Shown: piece after piece, positions 59,384 to 64,000 of the stretch
Layout: the number at the start of each line of letters is the position of its first letter
How positions within the stretch are numbered: the first letter of the stretch is position 1
From: Ceriagrion tenellum
Taxonomy: Eukaryota; Arthropoda; Insecta; Odonata; Coenagrionidae
DNA: 64,000 nucleotides
NCBI GenBank assembly: GCA_963169105.1
Contig: OY720643.1
Coordinates: 97,908,848-97,972,847 of the forward strand
Reading direction: 5' to 3'
Program-made: the position numbers and the translations under genes
The notes under the pieces: generated by a model
The model's input: the letters and a program-made list of their open reading frames with translations, nothing else
What the model was told of the DNA's origin: nothing
Databases searched by the model: none

Positions 59384-59625
59384 ATTTGAGACACCGAATG
59401 TGTGTATTATTTCGGGATATCAAAAACAGTATTTTAATAAATAAACACATAATTTGGAATCATCAAAAACAAACTTTCTAGACATCGAATTTCGTATTTC
59501 AAGAGGTTGCTTATTGCATTTTGAGCCATTGAGTACTGTAGTATGAGACGTCAAATACCGTATTTCAAGATACAAAATGGTAAAAAAAGATACAAAAAGA
59601 TCATCATTTCGAGACAAGGAGTGTT
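59384..59625 (+). repeat. Decayed minisatellite, unit about 22 bp (array 1)
   Basis: Diverged units of roughly 22 bp built around TTYxGAGACATCGAATxxxGTA can be lined up, for example TGAGACACCGAATGTGTGTA, TTCGGGATATCAAAAACAG, TCTAGACATCGAATTTCGTA, TGAGACGTCAAATACCGTA and TTCGAGACAAGG. Units differ by substitutions and small indels, so the array is old. The same unit makes up array 2 at 60,300-60,505 in the same orientation. Confidence 0.65.
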
Positions 59626-60299
59626 GCTACTACTACTCATGGAACTTACTTCCATTACAGAAGTCGCTTGCTAGTGACACTTCATTGTGTAAGCACGGAC
59701 TTATATGGCAGCCGGGGTCGAAAGGGGCAGTAATGGACCGCGGTTCACGTTTTCGAGGAATGATGACTGCCTTCTATTTTACTTGTAAGTAGCATTTGGA
59801 TAATGCGATAAAATCACATCATATCAGGTGAAATCTTGGTCACATGACTGCTAGCGGCGATAAAAAATGCAAACAACGAATAAAGTTGTGGAAGGACGAC
59901 TATTTGTTACATATACAATATTTATTTGTACTTGGTAAAGTTTTAAATGCTAAAAACAAGCTCAAAAATCTTATTTAATGCTTTAATAAGTTTAATGATG
60001 GTTCTAGTATTAGATTATGCTATGATTGAGAGTTAAAATAATCTCATACTTGATACGCTGTAACAATGCGTATTTTATGTAATTTATACAAATTTATTGA
60101 ATTAACTGATGCCTGAGTGACTCGAAAAGTGATGTACGACCGCAATTATTTCCAGTTTTAGGCAATTTACGAAATATTCATATATTTCCCGCCATCCATT
60201 TCTTGAAAAAGACCGTAATTTATGAGTAAGTAGAACGATGCCCTACTTGTAGCGATATGATTTCTGGGATCGCTTCGTTCGCTACTTCCGTAGAGGTCA
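59626..60299. other. AT-rich spacer between the two minisatellite arrays
   Basis: No gene or repeat recognised. A 71-codon + frame overlaps its left edge without motif. Confidence 0.35.
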
Positions 60300-60505
60300 A
60301 CTTCCATGTGCATAACCCCCTTCAGATATCGAGGCGTCGATTGTTGTTTCAATTCATCGAATATAGTATATCGAGGTATTGAATTCTGCATTTCTAGACA
60401 AAATGTTTTGTTTCGAGACATACAATATTTGTTTTCGAGACATCGCGTGTAGGATTTTGAGACATCGTATTTTACATTGAATTCCGTGTTTAGAGGCGTC
60501 AAATA
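60300..60505 (+). repeat. Decayed minisatellite, unit about 22 bp (array 2)
   Basis: Recognisable units include TCGAGGTATTGAATTCTGCA, TTCTAGACAAAATGTTTTG, TTCGAGACATACAATATTTG, TTCGAGACATCGCGTGTAGG and TTTGAGACATCGTATTTTAC. The central two units are better preserved than any in array 1. Confidence 0.7.
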
Positions 60506-60669
60506 TTTCACAATGATATTGTTACTATCATTAATTTTTTCGGTAAAAATTCGGAAATAACGAGCGGAGCGTTGTCTTCCTAAAAGTTATTCGGGTTGAG
60601 ATGTTATTGTCCACTCGAGACTTACTCATCTCCCACGTTTAAAGCCAGTTTTATTTATGTAATGTCGTG

Positions 60670-60960
60670 TGCTTTAGTCAATGCATCGCAGCATCGCTCG
60701 GCTAAGAGATCCCACTTCCGCACGAGCAGTCGGCTGCTGGGCCGTTAACTGCGTCGCCCCTTTTCGTCGGCACGTGGAAATGAGCGGAGGAGAGGGGTTA
60801 GGAGGGTGGGACGGGAAGGAGTTCGCGGAAATTGCTCTGGTGGTAACGTTTGAGAGGGGAAGCAAAGGGTGAGGTGGGACAAGGTTTTTGTGTGGGCTTG
60901 CGAAGCTGTGGGAGAATGGAAGAATGTCATGGCGGGGTGCGGTTGATATGGACGCTCTGC
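60670..60960. other. GC-rich, strand-asymmetric block
   Basis: Purine-rich on the + strand from about 60,779 to 60,925, with frequent CpG in the first 100 bp. Overlapping frames of 61-96 codons on both strands lack motifs. It resembles 58,990-59,380 in composition, and the two blocks enclose the minisatellite arrays. Confidence 0.3.
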
Positions 60961-61404
60961 GCATTGTTCCTCATGCTATTTGTCGGAATCGTGTGGAGAA
61001 CGAATATAACGGTACTAAGAAATTAATCCACACTGATTTATTTTTTCCCCATTATTAGGATATTTCAACGATGTATTATCTTTACTATTAATAGGTGCGG
61101 TATGTGCGTATTACATTAAAATATAGACAACGTTAGTTGTTTTTAACTTATTTAAAAATTATATGATACAAAAATATAAAATCCAAATATTCTTGTGAAA
61201 TTAATTGGAATTAGTAAATAATTAAGATATAAAAAGTACAATTTTGTACCGAATGAAATCTATGTCCTTTAGGGAAAGCACTAATAAATGGAAAGTAAAT
61301 TTTATTTTTATGGAAAAATTGAGTGATCGTTTTATATCTTCGATATGACATAAAGATTTGATCGTCCTGACTCGGTTTCTCAAAATTTTACTAACTAATG
61401 ACCA
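60961..61404. other. AT-rich stretch, nothing recognised
   Basis: No feature seen. Confidence 0.4.
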
Positions 61405-61560
61405 ACTTATGGGGATCACGTTGGTATTTATTGGCTAGAGTACTGGCTTTCCATCCAGTAGGCCCGTGGTCGATCGTGGTGGTGGCAGAGATTATGCATC
61501 GGAATATCGCATGGAAATACTATTTAAAATTTATCTCCCAGAGTCCAACTCCTGAATATT
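61405..61560 (+). mobile_element. Possible tRNA-derived SINE, third family
   Basis: TTGGCTAGAGTACTGG (about 61,428-61,443) resembles an A box, and GTGGTCGATCGTGG (about 61,467-61,480) a degraded B box at tRNA-like spacing, with GGCTTTCCATCCAGTAGGCC between them. No tail or target duplication is evident. Confidence 0.35.
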
Positions 61561-62399
61561 TTCATTATAGAATTCTAGAGTATACGGAAGTCAGTTGTTT
61601 GAAACTTTGGTCCCATTGAGATAGATGGAGAGAGCATAACGTCCTCAAACTGAAGCCTGACAACCGATGTAACTACCATATTGATTTTTGCTGCTCTTTC
61701 CTTACTTTTATTTGGATAGCACGACAAAATGGACGAATTAGCGGATGTATAGCAAGAATATCCACCTTATGTTTGAAATTTAAGGCAAATAGTTGTTGAA
61801 ACATTTATGAATTACATAATGCATTGGATTTCAATTGATTTTACTATAGTTTTCACCGGGATTGCGAGTTAATATTGATTTAAATAATTAAAAAATATAT
61901 TAGGATAATTCATATTGAAGAAGTAAATGCCTGCTGATTTCTAGTAAGTTATGGATGTAAAACATCGTAAAATTGAAAAATTAGTGTGTAAGCCCGTAAG
62001 CACCAAAGGAATATCGGGGTTAACAAAGACAGTGGTCAGGCCACGTCCACTTTACTGCTTGTAGCATCGACCACTAGAGCAAACGCCCTCTCCATCTACA
62101 CAGAGGTTGAACCCCTAGGCGCTCTTTGATAATAGTAGTCGAATGCCGACCACGGGTTTCACTCCACCCTTCCTCCAGTTCCCTTAATCACCCTCTCCTT
62201 ACCAATCTGCCCAGCTGTCGTCCATGGCGCTTATTTCTTCCCTTCTCGGTCGCCTCCCCGAGTGGCCAACCAGACGACAATCTTGAGGAATTTACTCGGC
62301 ATATATTCTGGCATCATGCGGAAAGGGCATTCAAAAGTATGCAAATTTTGATATTGAAGATTGCTCGGGTTTCCTACCGGGTCAAACTTTCCATCTTGG
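61561..62399. other. Non-coding stretch, nothing recognised
   Basis: A somewhat GC-richer patch at 62,030-62,280 has a 106-codon + frame without motif. Confidence 0.35.
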
Positions 62400-62404
62400 C
62401 CGAA

Positions 62405-62432
62405 GTTTCGACGACTCGTCCATCGTCATCAG
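62405..62432 (-). ncRNA. Hammerhead-ribozyme-like core
   Basis: On the minus strand CTGATGA (62,426-62,432) is followed by CGATGGACGAGTCGTC and then GAAAC (62,405-62,409). GACGA and TCGTC can pair to bring the two core boxes together, although this borrows the last two bases of the CTGATGA box. The surrounding DNA is a dispersed repeat (62,461-63,717). Placement at a repeat end fits a Penelope-like or related retroelement, but no coding remnant is visible here. Confidence 0.4.
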
Positions 62433-62461
62433 GGAATTCGATGTAACATTCGATAATTATA

Positions 62462-63717
62462 TTGGTTTCGTAAATTATCTCATAAATTGTTTGTATTGAT
62501 GCAGACGCAATTGAAGGACCTCTTGGATTGATCATATGAAACGCAATAATCGTAAAGGTCGTAATGGGCATTTCCTTTATTTTTGTCGTCCAAATTCGTA
62601 TGGTTTGGCACTCATTCTCTGAAGGGCTTTACATGTATTACGTTTCACATAATCAATCCAAGAGGTCTTTTAATGTCATCTACATGAACGTATTCAAATT
62701 TTGCAATTTTTCGGAAAGAATCATGGCGATTCATAACTATATTTCAATGAATAATTGGAAAAATATACAATTTTTTTCCAAATTTTGCTTCCTAACAATT
62801 ATTTTGCGCTATTTGTGCTTGTGAACTTTCTCATGTTATAAAAATGTTTCTTGGGAACTGTATTCCTCGGAAAACGGATTTTAATTTCTCGGAAAGCTGC
62901 TCATTTAATGGCCGGTTGCAGAAACTATAAATTTAAACCCAATGTAGCTGGTAGTTCCCTAAGTTAATAAAGTAGGTCAGTATACTTAGCAGAACCACTC
63001 AATAATTTTCTTGGTTTCGTAAATGATCTCATAACTTGTTTGTGTTGATTCAATAGAGTTATGGTATGAGTTACATTAGTAATCAAAAGGGCAGATGCGT
63101 TATGTAACCTTTGATAACTAACCTACTTGAAGAAAGAGTAACTATTCCATGAATGAAAGTTTGTTTTATCATGCTTACTATTATCCATGTGCATAAGTAA
63201 TCTATGTACATTCGATGAACGTAAATCTTATTAAACGAAATTTGTGTAGACCAAGCATCGGAAGCAGTAGCTACTGGGAGATAATTCAGAAAAAAATGAG
63301 CAATTTTCCACAAAGATTTTACCTTTGTGGAAAATTGCTAATTTTATTTCTGCATTATGCAAAAATTCCCATCAATATTGCAAGAATGTTCGGATTTACT
63401 GGGGATATACTGGGAGATAAGTTAACATAATATGCCCGAATTTTCCAAAGAGGTCCTTAGCTTAACAGCTTTCATAACTATTGATCCTATAACTAAATAT
63501 TCGTGCTACCGGCTACAAGTAGCTTATATTTGGTATAATATGCAAAACTGGAGAGGAAGATTTCAGCTTTTGAAATGATACTCTCCACGGACGCAGTTGA
63601 AGGACCTCTTGGGATGATCATGTGAAACGTAATGAATATAATCCTCCAGGGGTTGGGTCGTAGAACAAGTGGAGTGAAACAAAAACGAAAGTGGACGACT
63701 AAAATAAAGGAAATTCC
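62462..63717. repeat. Nested direct and inverted copies of an unnamed repeat
   Basis: Block A, TTGGTTTCGTAAATTATCTC..., occurs at 62,462-62,500 and again directly at 63,011-63,049 with three differences in 39 bases. Block B, TTGAAGGACCTCTTGG.ATGATCAT.TGAAACG, occurs on + at 62,501-62,552 and 63,590-63,640, and on the minus strand at 62,636-62,680. Block C, TTTCCTTTATTTTxGTCGTCCA, is on + at 62,569-62,595 and inverted at 63,691-63,717. C plus minus-strand B is therefore one unit that appears inverted at the far end. The arrangement implies several insertions or a rearranged element with inverted ends. Confidence 0.7.
63299..63339. repeat. Perfect 17-bp hairpin
   Basis: AGCAATTTTCCACAAAG (63,299-63,315) pairs perfectly with CTTTGTGGAAAATTGCT (63,323-63,339) around ATTTTAC. 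The stem is short for a microRNA precursor but very tight. It lies between the repeat blocks of 62,462-63,717 and could be part of that element. Confidence 0.8.
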
Positions 63718-63960
63718 TATATCTTGGACTTAAAATGTGACTCGAAAACAAATATCTACCTCGTCAGTTAGAGTGAGAGTAAGCATAGTCTCCAAGTGTA
63801 AGCACGGCTTTTATTACCGTGGTCTGTTCAGTTTTAGTTCAGGCACAGTGATTTGTTTTTTTAATGAATATGTAGAAGAAAGATACTCTGTTGAACAAAT
63901 CATTCATTTTTTCATTAACGTACTAGTAATTCACGTAGTATACACAAAGATAATCCGGGT

Positions 63961-63990
63961 GACTAGCTAGTCTAGGGAGACTAGCTAGCT
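63961..63990. repeat. Palindromic CTAGCTAG repeats at the window edge
   Basis: GACTAGCTAGTC is a perfect palindrome at 63,961-63,972, and GACTAGCTAG recurs ten bases later. The pattern runs to the end of the window, so its full extent is unknown. Confidence 0.5.
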
Positions 63991-64000
63991 GGAACTCCAG

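Noticed and set aside
59086..59450. Minus-strand frames of 102 and 114 codons in the GC-rich block, possible first exon
   Set aside because: Composition-driven absence of stops explains them. No splice donor or conserved motif could be supported.
1..64000. Bacterial-type systems such as operons, CRISPR arrays, defence islands or prophage
   Set aside because: Gene density, open-frame lengths and the presence of several animal-type transposable element families exclude a prokaryotic source, and no regular spaced repeats were seen.

Overview
The window reads as non-coding, repeat-rich nuclear DNA of an animal, most likely an arthropod and probably an insect with a large genome. The sequence is AT-rich. 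Open frames are short, the longest about 150 codons, and several of the longest lie antisense to retrotransposon remains. I see no operons, no bacterial gene spacing, no rRNA or canonical tRNA, no CRISPR array, and no host protein-coding gene or exon I can recognise. What can be recognised is a collection of transposable elements of different ages. The organism call is inference from the element mix (Penelope-like, CR1/L2-like LINE, tRNA-derived SINE, mariner, hAT) and no species can be named.

Layout. Positions 1-15.7 kb are mostly anonymous AT-rich DNA with decayed 3' ends of one LINE group (3.6 and 7.4 kb) and a possible mariner-like end (4.9 kb). From 15.7 to 31.6 kb come a Penelope-like C-terminal fragment with half of a hammerhead-like core (15.8 kb), an exact 100-bp tandem duplication (17.95 kb), a long perfect hairpin (18.4 kb), a decayed reverse transcriptase piece (19.6-20.3 kb), a second GIY-YIG-like remnant (24.95 kb), three SINE copies (25.8, 26.0, 30.8 kb) and a LINE 3' end (31.2 kb). 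From 35.9 to 50.1 kb one CR1/L2-like LINE family supplies five copies: 35.9, 36.5, 41.3, 44.6-46.5 (the longest, with reverse transcriptase motifs) and 49.8 kb.

The most striking objects lie between 47 and 58 kb. First is a 1,484-bp foldback element (47,523-49,006) with two 458-bp inverted arms that differ at only three positions and a 4-bp target duplication. Second is a Penelope-like element (54,370-55,190) whose GIY-YIG domain is flanked by inverted copies of its 3' terminus, each carrying a hammerhead-ribozyme-like motif. Around them are two adjacent LINE 3' ends, a mariner transposase C-terminus, a clean SINE and a 240-bp hAT-type MITE. From 59 to 61 kb two decayed arrays of a roughly 22-bp minisatellite sit between two GC-rich blocks. 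From 62.4 to 63.7 kb is a nest of direct and inverted repeat copies with another hammerhead-like core.

Nothing here suggests a working gene system. All element coding regions I could read are truncated or carry stops or frameshifts. The foldback element and the Penelope-like inverted structure are the best candidates for something not previously described.
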